From Tomocerus qinae (lineage: Eukaryota > Arthropoda > Collembola > Entomobryomorpha > Tomoceridae), in NCBI GenBank assembly GCA_020055645.1, contig CM034549.1, positions 14,591,930 to 14,655,929 on the forward strand: a DNA stretch of 64,000 bases. Direction: 5' to 3'. Positions 1 to 14,000 of the stretch are shown piece after piece (the stretch's first letter is position 1; each line of letters begins with the position of its first letter). Below the pieces are notes generated by a model. That model searched no databases. It was given only the letters and a program-made list of their open reading frames with translations, and was not told the origin of the DNA. The position numbers were made by a program, and so were the translations under genes.

Positions 1-538
1 TGTTCTACCCTTGAAAAACTGATTTTTTTCCATTGTTCATGTTGCGAAAGATTGAAACATTATATCAACTGACGTACCTACTAAATTTTACTAACATCAT
101 TGACATTTTTTACTGTTGACTGGAAATGCGCATCGTTTTCTACAAAATTAGCTTCTATTTTTATTTTTGCACGCTTTTTATTTGATATTGCATGCTCTAC
201 AATACTATAATGGGATTCAATATTCAATTTGCTTTATTCTATCTATACTTTATACTTGTATATAATTGTAAAGATTCATAGGGGCTTTGGTGTTAATTTT
301 TATTCGCTTGAGCTGATCTCTGGATACGATAAAATTATATTTTTTCCGCGTTGAAAGTATTCAAAATTGTAGTAGTTAAAATTACTGTCATTACCCACTG
401 TGTCATTAAGTAAAGTAGTAGTTATAAATAATTGTGTTTGTAGGTAGACTCAATTTAAAAGAAGTTAATTGAAATGGCTAGGGAAACTATTGTTCAAAGT
501 ATTAATCTGAGATATTGGTTCTTTTGTGTAATGTACAG
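1..538 (+). other. Intron of the BICRA-like gene upstream of its first visible exon
   Basis: AT-rich DNA ending in the acceptor tttgtgtaatgtacag at 538, which leads in phase 0 into the first visible BICRA exon. No earlier exon of this gene is recognisable here. Confidence 0.6.
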
Positions 539-1811
539 GTGCACAGTCCTAATAGTGCTAATAATCTTCAAAACAATACATTAACAACTACAAATGCCAC
601 GAGCGCTACTTCTACCCAATTCCAGCAAAAGTTTGGCAATTTACCTAATTTACAGCAAATTGTAAATACAAACACGGTACATCAAGCCCCACCATTTAGA
701 CCATCTGCTCAGGCTATTGCACAAGCACAGGCGAAGGCGCTCGCTGAAGAGAAAAAGGCTGAAGAAGAAAGACTTGCTAGAGCTAAGGCTGAGGAAGAAG
801 AGCGATTGAAACGGAGAAAAGAACAGTAATTATGCTTAATGTTACAAAACTTTAGATTAGCAGTTCTATTTGCGTATTTGCCCAAGGTCTTAACCTAACT
901 TTAATATTTACTCAGGTTTGAAGCTAATTTAAAAGCAGATCAAGATTTTGTCGTAAAACCTGACTACGATAATCCATTCCAGTCTCAATATGATGCTATG
1001 GATAAGCTGAGAAAGTACCACATTTTTCGAGACCAATCGTATATGAATTTTGAAGAGTTTGATACAGAGTTTTCTGAAAAGTCATGCTTACTTTTGGACA
1101 AGTTTTCGGGAATGGTACACAAGTATAGGGGATTGCTACTGAAAGAATCGATGGTAAGTTTCCATTATACTTTCTACTATTATACTTTCCCTTCATTGTT
1201 GTAAATGTCAAACAAATTGTTCACATATGTGTATTGTATTTTTGCAGCGAGAAGTGAGTTGTGCTGAGCGTGTAATGATGGAGCGTCTATTCGTAGGTGA
1301 AGAACGTGTGAAGTTTGATCACGATAAACATGCAGTCAGTAATGGAGAAAGTAAGTTTCACTTTAATTGAATGTACTGTGAATGGTGAAAGTTTTGTTAG
1401 AAATTCAAGAATGTTATATTTTATCAATCTGTAACTTAGTTTTGGACTTGCCACCTCCTCCTGAGAGTTGGATACCAAAAATTCAAGATATGGTGGATAT
1501 GGAAATCAAAGAGCTGGAGCGGGACTCCATTGCTAATCAACAAGTTCAATCCGCCATAGATTCCATCATGAGTTTTGGCAATAATGATATGCCTGCATAT
1601 CCTATCCCTGAGGAAGGAGAGAAGGTACTAAAAGTTTTAGAAATTGATTTCCCAAATTCTCAGAAATACTTGACAGGGTTATTGATGATTTGTTTTGATG
1701 CAGGTGGAGTATGATGCTTTTGGTGTGCCAACAAATAGCTCTAGCTATAGTGGACTCAACTCGGCCTCTTCAGCAGATATTGATGAAGCTGTTCGATCGA
1801 TTTTAGCATAA
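539..1811 (+). CDS. BICRA: GLTSCR1/BICRA-family ncBAF subunit, C-terminal 306 residues (5' end outside window)
   Basis: Five coding exons are joined by GT-AG introns: 539-825, 916-1153, 1248-1350, 1440-1624 and 1704-1811 (TAA at 1809). All phases agree, giving 306 residues. The first exon encodes an Ala/Glu/Lys/Arg-rich coiled-coil stretch (AEEKKAEEERLARAKAEEEE). Exons 2-3 carry the conserved GLTSCR1 domain at about residues 105-210 of this fragment: NPFQS, KYHIF, a FEEFDTEFSEKS helix, MVHKYRGLLLKES and an AERVMMERLF stretch that lines up with AEMVMIDRMF of vertebrate BICRA/BICRAL. Family knowledge: this domain assembles the BRD9-containing non-canonical BAF (GBAF) chromatin remodeller in the nucleus; the fly relative is CG11873. 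The tail after the domain has PPPPESW and ends in DEAVRSILA. The start lies upstream of the window. It converges on HR39, with about 3.2 kb between stop codons. Identification is strong; paralogue assignment (BICRA versus BICRAL) is not meaningful outside vertebrates. Confidence 0.9.
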
Positions 1812-4800
1812 ACATGCGGAATTCTCCTCTTTTTACTACAGTATATACAGTTGAACCAGTTCAGAGAATTTTAAAGATATTAGTTAACGTATATATTCAT
1901 ACAGGAAACTATTGTATCGGAGGTGAGAATATAAAGAGGCACTTCAGTTGAATGTTATTTACGTAGTACTTACCTATTCTGACAGTACACAATTTACACT
2001 GCCGAACCCACCGTAGTAGCTCCTTGATTGTTTGAATATTGGAAAGTAACGAGAGACAGGTGTTTGATTTTGTTAACTGATCCTAACCTACCCTCCTGTA
2101 CTAGTGCATTTTTAGCATTGTATATGTATCTGTATACGCGTTGGTTCCTTCTTCGGCAATATTCGTCAAGTCCGTTGATTCGGAACGAAGTTTTTCAATA
2201 ATTAAATAGTATTACCAGATACAGTTTATACATTATACTGTCCGTTTCGTACTTGTTCCGGTGTAGCTCGATTTACAAGTATGTTTGTGTGTTTATGTGT
2301 TAAGAGTGAAGAGACATGAAACTGTAGGGAGTAATAATAAGCTTCTTACTACACTATATTACTATGTAAGACGAGTTAACAAAACAAAATAATATATTAT
2401 TGTAATATAATAATTAATACTTACCTAATAAACCTGTGTACAGTTAGGTTTAGGTAGCTTTAGCTCACCTAATAAATAAACCTTCAAACTGAAGATAAAT
2501 ATAATAACGCATACTAACAATGAGACAAACCAACCACCTGTTATTGTATATCCCTAACCTTGTTGCCTACACTCAACTTTACTGAAGTTACATAGACACT
2601 TGGTGTAATGTTTAGTTGTATTATTGCCTTACTAGAAATACAAGCATTTCGTGATATTTATATGTAGATTGTAGAATTTTCGGGCTTTGGCCTATGTCAA
2701 TGTCACATTACAATAGAGACAGGTGTCAAGACTCTGTCTTGCAACTTGGTTGTTTTTATGGCTAATTATTATCATGTACGTTTGAATGATACGTATTAGT
2801 ATTCTGTGTACTTAATAGTACTGATTTTTGATGGAGAAAGAACTGGATTTAGTACAGTGATTCAGAAGGATGTCCTAAAACGGAGTCTTTGGGACTAAGT
2901 GATTTTTGTTAAATAGTTTATAAGCACTGCTGTTATTAAAATAGGCATAATAATGTGCGGGCGGTCTTTTGTAGCCATTAGAAATCGTAAACTGCATCTT
3001 CTGTTAATTACTACTAAATATTATATACGTATTTCGCTTGGGTGTAAAAGCTCGTTCTTATAAAAATTACTGCCTCATCTACCTGTGTATAAGTTGTTAA
3101 TTAATTACCTCAAAGGTGTTCTTTACTCCTGTTTTGTTTTACTATATCAGTCCAATCAAGGATTAAACCTTAAATTATTATTATTACACATTTGTATATC
3201 TTAACCTTGAAGCATAGGAATTAGTGTTGGTCAGGTTTTGACTTTGTTTTCAATGTCATCACTTATTTATCAGTTTGCATAAGTTGTTTTTGTACTTTTG
3301 AACTATGACGTAAATTAGTCTTACTATTAATAATTAAGCACCTATTTAAGCGTGAGAAACGTATTATTATTTTCTCTTACTAACGAGAAGTGAATGACTA
3401 CTATTTCGATATCATTCGTGATTTCCCTCTACTATTTTCTAAGTGTAAATACTACATACAAAATTATACGATAAACTCCTACTTGTTGTCTGTGTACTAT
3501 TGTACTTCAATTCGAAAATATTTCCTAGAAAAAAATACTGTGTGAACCAATATCATAGTACTTAAAAGTCTATGGAACTGAAATCAAATCAACAACAAAT
3601 TAAATAAAAATAAAAATTATTAGCGATATTTCTCGAACCCTGTCGAAATACATGTTTAATAGAATCAAATCGAAATGTAGGAAATAACTTCTGCGGTTGA
3701 AACGTATTGTAACACTTACTAGTACTGATCGTGAGTGAGATGAACTATGGAATTGAAAATGAAACGTGGTTTGCCATACCAAGACTATTTTTAATAAAAA
3801 TGTCATTTTATCCTAACAATTCTTCCTTGAGGTAAATTCATTTCCTTACTTGCACAATGCATAATAAACTGCGGTCTAAAACATAAATAGATACTCGTGG
3901 AATATCAGTTGTAGAAATTCCTTCACTATATACGTCATGTCATGAATAAATAACATCCGCATAATGCTATTTCAGTTTTCGTTCTTTCCATTGTTATATT
4001 CATAAATGTATTTTTATTAATGACAATAACAATAATAAAATTCAGCATATAGTAATGCATTATAATTTCATGAATCATCGGGTATTTCAAATTTCACAGT
4101 AAAATTTCTTACAAATGAGATAAATATGAAAAAGATCGCTTATTTTATGTGATGCTAGAGTACAGTACGGATATATCTACTTTTACATTTTATATTACTT
4201 TACTTAGCGTACCTAGTTCTTTAATTCACATTCGTAGTAAAACCTGGTTTGGTCTCTTTTGGCTGGCATTATCATTTTTAATTGTTGTGTTTCTGTTGCA
4301 TAGGTATGTGTTTTTGCTCTGTTTATTATTTTCCACAGTTGTAGTGTTTCCATAATTAAAGTTTTGCACTCTTAGTGTAATATTTATATAAATAATGGAG
4401 CTATTGTGTATGTATATTGTATTTCAGCAATTAAACGAAGTCTCATATAATCTCTACGATACAATAATTTACGAACAGATAACAATTACGAATGAGCATA
4501 TATTATAGATAGTAGATCATATTTTTGTCTTGTCATAAGTAGTAATTATTATAATTATTTAGCTTAAACGTTAGAAGCATCTCAATACAATGGCTTTTGA
4601 TTGTGGCGTGATGTGGTACGTTATAGGTTAGATTCTTTTTGGATAGATAGATTGGGTATGTCAACAAGAAAATAGGACCTCTCCGTAAAGGCAATGTGAA
4701 AATGTGTCAAGTCTATCTAATAATCAAAGAGACAAGTAAACAGTCATCGAAAAACCAAAGTATACTCAACAACACAGTCGATAATAATTTAACATAACAC

Positions 4801-5000
4801 ACAATACAAGGATTTGTAACGATCGTTTCTTAAATTAAGTATAACATAACGGTTAAACGGAACTAACGCAAACGTGTAAAATACAATCAGTAAATAAAAG
4901 ACGTAAATATTGAGAAATAGAATCATTAGAATTCGTTAAAATGTATTACAAATGTCAGCTAAGTAATATTCATATCGTAAGTAAAAGAGACGAATGTTTG
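1812..5000. other. Convergent intergenic stretch: 3' UTRs of BICRA (+) and HR39 (-)
   Basis: About 3.2 kb between two stop codons pointing at each other. The DNA is AT-rich with no ORF that looks coding; the longest frames (3600-3806 minus, 4149-4355 plus) show biased hydrophobic composition and no recognisable domain. A TTTATT (AATAAA on the minus strand) at 4322-4327 is one possible HR39 polyadenylation signal. Confidence 0.5.
2427..2480 (+). terminator. Candidate poly(A) signals of the BICRA-like gene
   Basis: AATAAA occurs at 2427-2432, 2471-2476 and 2475-2480, about 620-670 bases after the BICRA stop codon on the same strand. These are the first canonical hexamers I find downstream. In AT-rich DNA such hexamers arise by chance, so actual use needs transcript ends. 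Confidence 0.3.
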
Positions 5001-5084
5001 TTAGTGATCTCCACGAAGTAATTCAAATAGAAGATTAAAACCAGCCGTGTCTTCCGTTTTGGCCGTTAGCATCTCTTTGCCCAC
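5001..5084 (-). CDS. Hr39: HR39 last coding exon with AF-2 helix
   Basis: Twenty-seven codons plus TAA. It contains the AF-2 core [12 protein letters not shown], almost the fly FTZ-F1/HR39 C-terminus. The exon is too short to appear as a long open frame, but acceptor CAG at 5087-5085 and phase 0 joining to ...RICQ make it clear. Confidence 0.92.
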   Translation of the reverse strand: MGKEMLTAKTEDTAGFNLLFELLRGDH

Positions 5085-8000
5085 CTGTAACATAATAATA
5101 AATCCAATCATTAACTATTTTCAATAACATATCCAATTAGTAACTTACAATAACTCATCCAATTAACAACTTATTTTCAATATTATCATTATTATCCGCC
5201 AGTACGGATCTATTTAACAATTTGAGCAAAATTCACCACTACATAATGTAGGTGAATCCATAAGACTATCTTTAAAATGATGTATAAATACTTCCTTCAT
5301 CGACGAAGGAGTCAAAATGTCATTTATTTTATGGAGAACTCGCATACGAACTACAGTAATGGACTTAGGTACATGCCGATCTTTGCCCTACCCTACCTAA
5401 TGATATAAATACTAGACATCCTTCGATTTTTATCTGAATATTTATTTCCTCCAACATGTATACGTGAATTAACTATACCGCAGTAATAATATTTTTATGA
5501 CTTGCCCAAGAACTCAAATGAAGTGTTAGACAAGTTATCTATATCCACGTGTATTATTTTTTTATTTTGCTTACAATACACTACGCATATTTGAGAACTC
5601 TTAAAAGTAAGCACCTACTTAGAACCGTTATGACGAATACCTAAGTCATTCTAAAGAAATTGCATGCTTACTTATTTACGTATTTACCACAGCTTTACGG
5701 CACAAGCCAAAGTCTGACTGACAAAGTGTCTATATCGAATATGAATTTGAAATGTTCCGAAAATCATCTCTCTTCACATTTCCTTTAAGTATCTAACCAT
5801 GCCTAAGCTACAGATCATGAGCTCAGAATACTACTTAGGTATAAAAATGCATGACATTGCATTGTGAATTGTTTAATACAATTCAGATGCGTAAGTTTGT
5901 TAAAGGAAACCTATGTACAGTTGTAGTATTTTATATCTGCATTCATAGTTCAGGAAATAACAAGACTGAAGCAGTTTTGTGCAACGTATTTGCCAAGGAA
6001 GAAAATAGGAATCGAAAAACTCAGCATGTGTTCTACAGATCAGCATCTAACCAAACTGTCGTATCAAGCCACACAGAATTACTGATTGAGAGCTATTTGT
6101 ACGCTTCAATCTCAATGTACAAAGTATATCTAGTAACTTAAGCATGGAACTACGAAGTAGTCCTTACGTCATGCAAACAAAACGCAGTTAAGTTTGCCTA
6201 CCTATCTACAGTAATACATTTGGTTTATACTAATAGACATTTAAAAAACAACATCCCATAATTAAAACCTACAGAGAGGCAAATCAGGAACTCGGATATT
6301 GTCAGTTCGCGTTTATTATTTGGCAATGCGCACTTACACAGGATTTATTATTAGTATCTATATAGTAGCTACACACAACCGCAGTTATTTCATATAGGTA
6401 CCCAATTCAATCCTTTCGCTAAAGGTAGTACGTACCAAATATTTACACCTTACTGTTTACTGCACGTACGATTTTCTAGCCTATAGCTGACGAGTTAATA
6501 CGCAATTATTTAATAAAAGTTTACTACTACGCTTCGTGTACTGTTATTATTACATCTCTAGGTATACACACACAAATCTGTACATATTTTGCTATAAATA
6601 ATACAGTACAACGTACGATGGTAGAATCTATAATCATTTTCTCGCCAACGAAAATAACCCGTTAGGGTTATTTCACTCAAGTCATCAAACAACACACATC
6701 ATTCATTTCCAATCCAAAGACAATGCAACGACGATGACAGTGACATGCAGAAAATACAATTAGTAAAGTAGTCATTCAACGATGCAGTCCTACGATTCTT
6801 TTTACTTTGCCTGATTAACAATAGTCTAGTACTAAATCCACTCAATAGCAGCTTAGAAGTGTACTAAAAGTAAATACTTTTATAGGCAATACCTTTGAAT
6901 GTGAATTATACATAGGATATGATAATAATAAACTGTACCTGACAAATGCGTTGTAGCTCTGGGATTTTGAGTAAAAGTTCTCCAAACTTGGACGGAGACT
7001 CTGGACAACGTGCCAAAGTGTATGCCTGGAGACACTGTAATAGCCTCTCTTGAGATTCCCGTACTTTTTCCCCTTCTAGCAGCTCGTCCACTTCTGCTGA
7101 AACAAACCAAAATGTTTTGGAAGATTAATACAATGCAGACAATTTCTACCGTATTGAGTTTTCGTACCAGTAAATACATTTATATTTATTTTATAGGACC
7201 ATAAATGTTGTTCTACTTATTTTTATGATACCTCCGAGCCTAGGGATAGTAGCTCTAGTATCCATTTTCTGATTCAAGGAACTATTTCTTGTGTCGTTCA
7301 CAATTAATGGATATATTTTGTTATTTCTTATCATAGTTAATACCAGGTGAGTTTCTTTCGTTCATTTATTTATGTAGGTGAAAACTCTATAGACCTTGCT
7401 TGACCTTGACTTAAGTCAGGAGATCATTATTCATACAATTATGTAATTAAGAAAAGATCCTAGAAAGATTTCAATAGTTTTTCTACGAAAATCCCATGAA
7501 AAGTTGACTTAGGTATACAAACTTCTAACCAATAATCTTCACTTCAAAAGGTGATAAAAATTCAGAGAAGTTAATAATGATTGTTCTACCTGGGTCTACC
7601 TACGGTTTTGAGTTCTAGCTATTGAATAACAATAATATTTGCAATGTATTTATTCAGCCCAATCAAATAGGTATCTAAATCTATACTTTCAATTGATTAC
7701 TTAAATATAATGCTGGAAAAGTTTTCGACCCCTTCATTTTCATTAAAACGAAAAAGTATGTTGAAAAGGTACAAATTAGGTCTGCTTTGGGTAATGCACA
7801 GAGATAAAATATTTACAGGTATCATGTAGCATTATCATTATAGTATGTTAAGCAGTTGAGGTAGATGTAGATAATAACAAAGGTGTATTTCAAAGAATCT
7901 TTATATACAGCTGGGACAGATATACAAAAAAAGGGTTTAACAAGCAAGGAGATTTCAGACGCAATCTTTCACATTGATATACAGAACCCGATGTTGAGCG

Positions 8001-11000
8001 TCTACATACAATCAGTTCAGATGTTCAGAGCAGATCGCAATCAGTGGTGAAATCACTGGAGCTTAGAGAATGAACGTTAAGATCAAACTAGATCGTGCAC
8101 ATCATACAAAATAAATCTTGCAATCATCTACATATGTATATGTAAGTACACAAAGTAATTGTATAGGTCCATCTAGACACAGCAGTAGCTTCTTGTTCTA
8201 CTACTAACTTTTGTTATGCTAGGTACCTACCTACACACTTTGCTTACGTAATACAGATTTTTCTTTCCCCTGCCACATTTGCCATTATGTATTTGCCTAC
8301 ATATTAGTTTGCCGTAGTACGATCCGCCTGTCTGTGTCTGCACACTAGACAGATAGACAGACAATGAATAGATACACTTTTCAATGAGATAAATGTAGCG
8401 CAAATATATTTCGTACGTTCTAACAAATGAATTTCCCTTGATAATCCTCGGTTTTTTTGTTTAACATTTAGTAGGTTATTCAAGTAGACAACTCTCTGAC
8501 TCTTACATAACATGGAGCTAATGATAAGTTACATGTAGCAACTAGTCACTACCATCTGACAAAAGTCAATTGAAGGACATGAAAAACATACGATTTACAG
8601 TTTTAGTATTCACTGAACACAACAGACAATTAATAAACCTGAAAACTAAACTTTCCAATGCTATACTGTAGAAAAAATATATTCTATTTGTACATTCCAT
8701 TATCAACAGTAGTAATATCTATTATTTTCAACTGAAATTGTATTTAAAAAATTGAAAACATGTCTTAGGTTCCATAATGAATCACATTGTTCGTAATTTT
8801 AAGAATTTCTCTGACTGTACTAATGATACATAGTAATTCCTACAAACTATACACTCGCATTGTTCTTAGACTACACAAAAAATATAGATATACCGGGCCT
8901 TCAAAGACGTAGATGAATACTTTGGGTACATATGTATCTTTTAAGGACATGATCAGATTTTTAATTTTAGCACGAATTTGTTCACACCGACTGAACAGAC
9001 ATCAGTGGGACATGAACCATAAAAGCATCTTCTGTTAGACTAATGGTAAGTATGTAATAGAGCTATGATGGTACTTTACTGTTATTATTGTTAACACAAC
9101 CTTGTAAGTTAACTTGTGATAGATCAAGATCATGTGTATCTGTTTATCGTTAAATTGTAGATGGAGAGAGACGAAAATAAAATGGAATTTCCAGCCAACT
9201 AACCTGAAGACATGAGGATAATGACTTTAAGAGCAGCGTATTCGACAGTGTCTAGTCGAAGACGTCTCAAATTGTCCGTAAAATGAATCATTCTTGTTAT
9301 ACATTGATTCCCATGAGCATCCCCTTCTTTGAGCGTTAGCCTTTCATTGATCCGAATGTTCCCCGCTGGCATCGGAATAGACCGGTAACAACACGAGAAT
9401 AAGAGCAACTCGCACCAAGAGTTCAGCAACAACTTGGTTTGATCATCCACCTACGCAATAAAAAATTAACTACTTAAACTTCATCGATCGTTTAAGAGAC
9501 ATATGCTTGTTTTCCCTTCTTCCGCTATCATTCTACTTACGTAGAGAAATATATTCCCATCGTTAATGTCTCGCTTAGCCCTATATGGATTTATATACAT
9601 ATACGGAAAGAAGTATTTACTTTATGACCACGATTGAGTGATAAACCATTACAAACCTGAATATTTTTAAACAGGGGAAGAGATTTGCACCATTTGACAA
9701 GCCTATATAGCCTCCTGTCGGCAGCAGCGCATAATTCTGCAACGTAATCTGCGCTTTTGGAATTGGTCCCATTTGCTGGACCTTTTCCCATGTCACTCTC
9801 GGGATCGCCTTCAGCTGATAAGTGCCAAAGCGACTCACACTCGACGATTTCCTGTCATAAATAAATAAATATTTATGTAGTACATACAATTTGCATGCAC
9901 AAATATACTAAAATTTATTAGCGGAGACTCGGAAGCATGCGTGTAGTAATTGTATTTTTTGCTTTATTCATAATGAAGCAAAAATATAACAGTTATGAAT
10001 TATTACCTTGAGTAGATTAGGTATCTCCCACGTTGGCGGTTGATTTTGCTGTACAGTTTCAGACTGAGAAGTGCCTGTTGATGTTGGAGGAAGAGCGTAA
10101 CTACAGGCATAAGTACTTCTACCACCTCGAGTACGATCTTCTCTAATAGCTATAAATGTCAAAAAGAAGTTTACATTTACATTTGACTTATGGATTTAGA
10201 ATTTTTTGGAAAATATTACAATAATTATTTATAACTTGCCTTCTAATTTCATGCCGACACGAAGGCACTTGTCAAAACGGCAGGCAGGACACTTTTTCCG
10301 AGTGGCTATAGCCACATGGCACATACCGCCTCGAAGGCACACATAATTCTTCCGATTTTGCACTGTGCGTTTAAAGAATCCTTTACAGGACTCACAGGAA
10401 AAAATTCCATAATGAAAGCCTGAGATTCGATCTCCACAAATAGGGCATGGACTGAAAGTTCGAGAAATACAATGTTAGTAGATATGGTATGGTTGAAAAA
10501 TAACTTTGTGTGCGGGTGCATGAATTATTATATGTTCTATGTACCTGTTGATCAACTGCTGCCGAGAGATTCCCTGAGATGTTAAGTTAGAAGAAAGTCC
10601 TAATACTTCTGGTTGGTCACCGTCTGAAAAGCAAAATTATATTTATTACTTTCAAACTCAATTCGTAAATCTCCAAAAGATACTGAAATCAATTTCTGTA
10701 AAACTATTTTTTTAACCCATTTTGCTTTCTCCGCTTTCACAATGCTAAACATATATATGAAAAAGGAACATAAACTTAAGGGGCAGAAAATAATTTTCTT
10801 CCCAGTAAATTGGCATGACCTGGTACGAACAAATCCAGGTGGAGTCATCAACCATCTTATTAAAACATAAATAGAATTGCTACCGGGTGATATTTTAATG
10901 TCTAGATATAAAACTTTCTCTTTCTTTTCATTTTGGGGAAAGTTGAGCTGAGGTGAAAGTTGATTACGACGTGTTTCAAAATGAAAATTCTTTTCTAAAA

Positions 11001-14000
11001 TATAAAATAATCTAAAATAATATTGCCCTTTCAAAGAGAAAACATGGTGAAAGTGGTACGACTAACCACAGAAAAAAGCCTTTCGTATTTTCAAAATACT
11101 TACGATTGTAATATGCGTACATCTTAATAACAAGTGGGAATATCCAAAATTATCCAAGAAGCAAGAAAAACGATTTTATATGCAGCAAATATTTAACTCC
11201 TATTCTTTCGACCACATTACAGGATAGTCAGTACAGTAACCTTGCTTTAATATAGAATAAATGGGTCAATAAATCTCTCGGATCATATATTTCCTGTTTG
11301 AATACACACAGTGCGATTTTCATGGCTTACATTTCCAAGAAACTAAATTAATGAATCTCTTCTACTCGTATGCAAATGCTAAGTGTAGCAATTAATTGTT
11401 CAAGGTCAAAGGTTTGCTCATTCCAATTCTACATTTAGCTATTACAAGACAATGTAAGTTAACGCGGAGAAAACAAAATGTGATGACGGAGATAGCAGAG
11501 ATAAACTAATAAAATTACCATAATCCTCGCATTTGTTGACAACTCTGTTGTGCGAGAGAAGAGGAGAATTAGATGGGGACGGTGGAGTTGTATTATTCGA
11601 AGAGGAAGAGAAGCTTCTTTGTGATGCGTCCGAATTATGGCGAGACAAATTGGAAGACGGTGTTGACCATCCTCCAAGAGCAGAATCCGGCGAAGGCGGT
11701 ATTCTGGGGAAAGAGAGATTCATCGGAGGTTGTTGCTGAAGGAGCATTCCCCCAGAAGAGATATTAGAAGAATTATTTGACACAATATTGCTTATAACAC
11801 CACCGGAAGTGCTACTCCCATTAATTACAGTACTACCACTTAACAAATTAGCCCCAGAAGAACCTGACACACTATTGTTGGTGTTACTTAAAAGTCCAAT
11901 GTTAGGAGCACTATTATGTGAAGAGTTGTTATTGACACTTAAATTACTGTTGTTACCACTACCACTGAGGAGTCCCGGGGAGTTATGATTAGCATTATTA
12001 TTATTATTCGAAGTTGTATTGCTAGTCGTCGAACTGTTATTGTTATTGATGATGATGTTATTGTTTATTGAACTTGTCGGGGGTAAACTTGAAGGTAGTT
12101 GTGGAGGGCTTGTTGCATTTGTCACAGAAGATGCTGAAGAAATAGCGCCATTTTGTTGAATACCGGGGAAATTGCACATTTGAGCGTTTTGTTGCATTTG
12201 CAGTTGTTGCAGCTGCTGGAGTTGCATTAGAGGCAAATTTGCAGCAGTTCCATTTCCTCCTCGTGCGGAACCACTGACACTGAAATCTGTAGGTACTGTT
12301 TGCGGATCATTTGTGTGTGATCCCACTGAGCTGCTGGCTCTTTGCTGTGACGGTGAATGTGTGATGTAGAAAGAATGTGATTGAGACTGAGACTGAAAAA
12401 TTGACGAGGAAGAAGGCGAAGAACCGGAAGCTGATGTCTGGGCCACGGAAGAGAGCGAAGATGTATTTGGAGTACTTGGGGTCTTGGGATTTGTTAGGTT
12501 TGTAGGCTGAGGGGATGAGTTAGTCGCAATAACATTACTATTTGATATTGCAAAGGCACTTGAAGGTTTTGGTGAAGAGAACTCCACATCTTCTATTTCT
12601 TCTTTGATCTCCACTTCTCCTCCTCCGTCGTTTTCCTGCAAAAGTTTAAACATAGTTACTTTAATTACTTCTTATATATAAACTCACTCCCACCTACTCA
12701 CTCCTATCATCTCCAATCTCTTTCCATCCAGTAAATCATATTATAAACAAATCACACTCCAGGTCTGGGTTTATGTTACCAATCATATTACAAACCACAC
12801 CAACTCTGTATGCAGAAAGTAAATATCAAAACTTAATCCCCTCTTTCCTATATTATTATCTGAACTCAAATTCCCTATGCACTTAAACGAAACTGGAATT
12901 CTAAGAACACAACTTCGCAGTTAATGTCACTTAAGACCTGATCTCAGTAGAATTCCTATTTCACAAAATGCAATTTATAAGAAGGTATCGCTTACTTTTA
13001 TTTGCGTCACACAATAAATCAACATGGGTATCATTGCTCTATTTATTCTCCATGAACATAAAACTCAACACAGCTAGATCACAAAATAGATCTTCGTGTA
13101 CTTAAGTGAGTTTGTTGACCGTTCCGAGCGTCAATGGGACAAAGTTTCAATCTGTCACCGAAAAATACCGGAAAACTGACCAATAAATAAACACTTTAAA
13201 ATTACTTACAATATCTCAGATTAGTAGAACTGTTTGTAGAAGAATGATAGAACGACATTCAATGAGACAAGATAAATATAAACGACATAAGTGGTCAAAA
13301 GGACGCTTATCCATATAAAGTACAAATGTATAATTTTATACTGATATGTTTAATGTCAACAAGTAGTATGTGTCTGTACATAACTATTTATAAGAACTAC
13401 CTATATGTTTAAAGTAGGGATATAATTAAAGGGAATTGTAAACAGTTAACAAAGTCCAGAGGACAAGACTAAAGAAAATGATAATGACGACAATATTATT
13501 ATGAGTCCGTGCATCGAGGCACGTTCTTACTATTGCGCGATAATTATTCAGTGCAATAAAATATACCGAAATATTTCCTGCACAAACGATATATAAATGT
13601 AGGTACTCTCCAGTTTCTTCTTTGTACCGATTACGTTATGTGTACTGCACGTACTACTAATACATAAGAACTCAAAACGAGTGCACACGTATCGAGTTTA
13701 AATAATTAGAAACATTATCCTCATAGATTATGTAGTTAGCTGAATTATTAGTGTAAATAGTAACCCACCCCAATCTTATTACTTTATTATCGAACTGGAA
13801 CTGACTGCCTGAACGTTAGACGTCACGTTTGTATTTGAGACTTATGGTAGTACGTTGACGTTGTGTGTAAGTCAGAAGAGTCTCAATGAATGAATACGAC
13901 GGAGCAGAAAGGACATAAAGTACATTGAATTCGGTTGCGAATAGATAAAAGTGACGCTATGTAGCTAAACTTGCATATTATGTGTAACACGATACAGGTC

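Noticed and set aside
7857..7875. tgaggtagatgtagat resembling the let-7 start
   Set aside because: Only the first eight or so bases agree and no hairpin partner is visible.
10600..11034. 144-codon minus-strand frame
   Set aside because: Only its last bases (10600-10623) are exonic, in a different frame; the rest is HR39 intron read through.
11533..11988. Three overlapping plus-strand frames (66-72 codons), one leucine-rich
   Set aside because: They are antisense shadows of the HR39 Ser/Asn-rich exon; the leucine runs come from the complementary codons.
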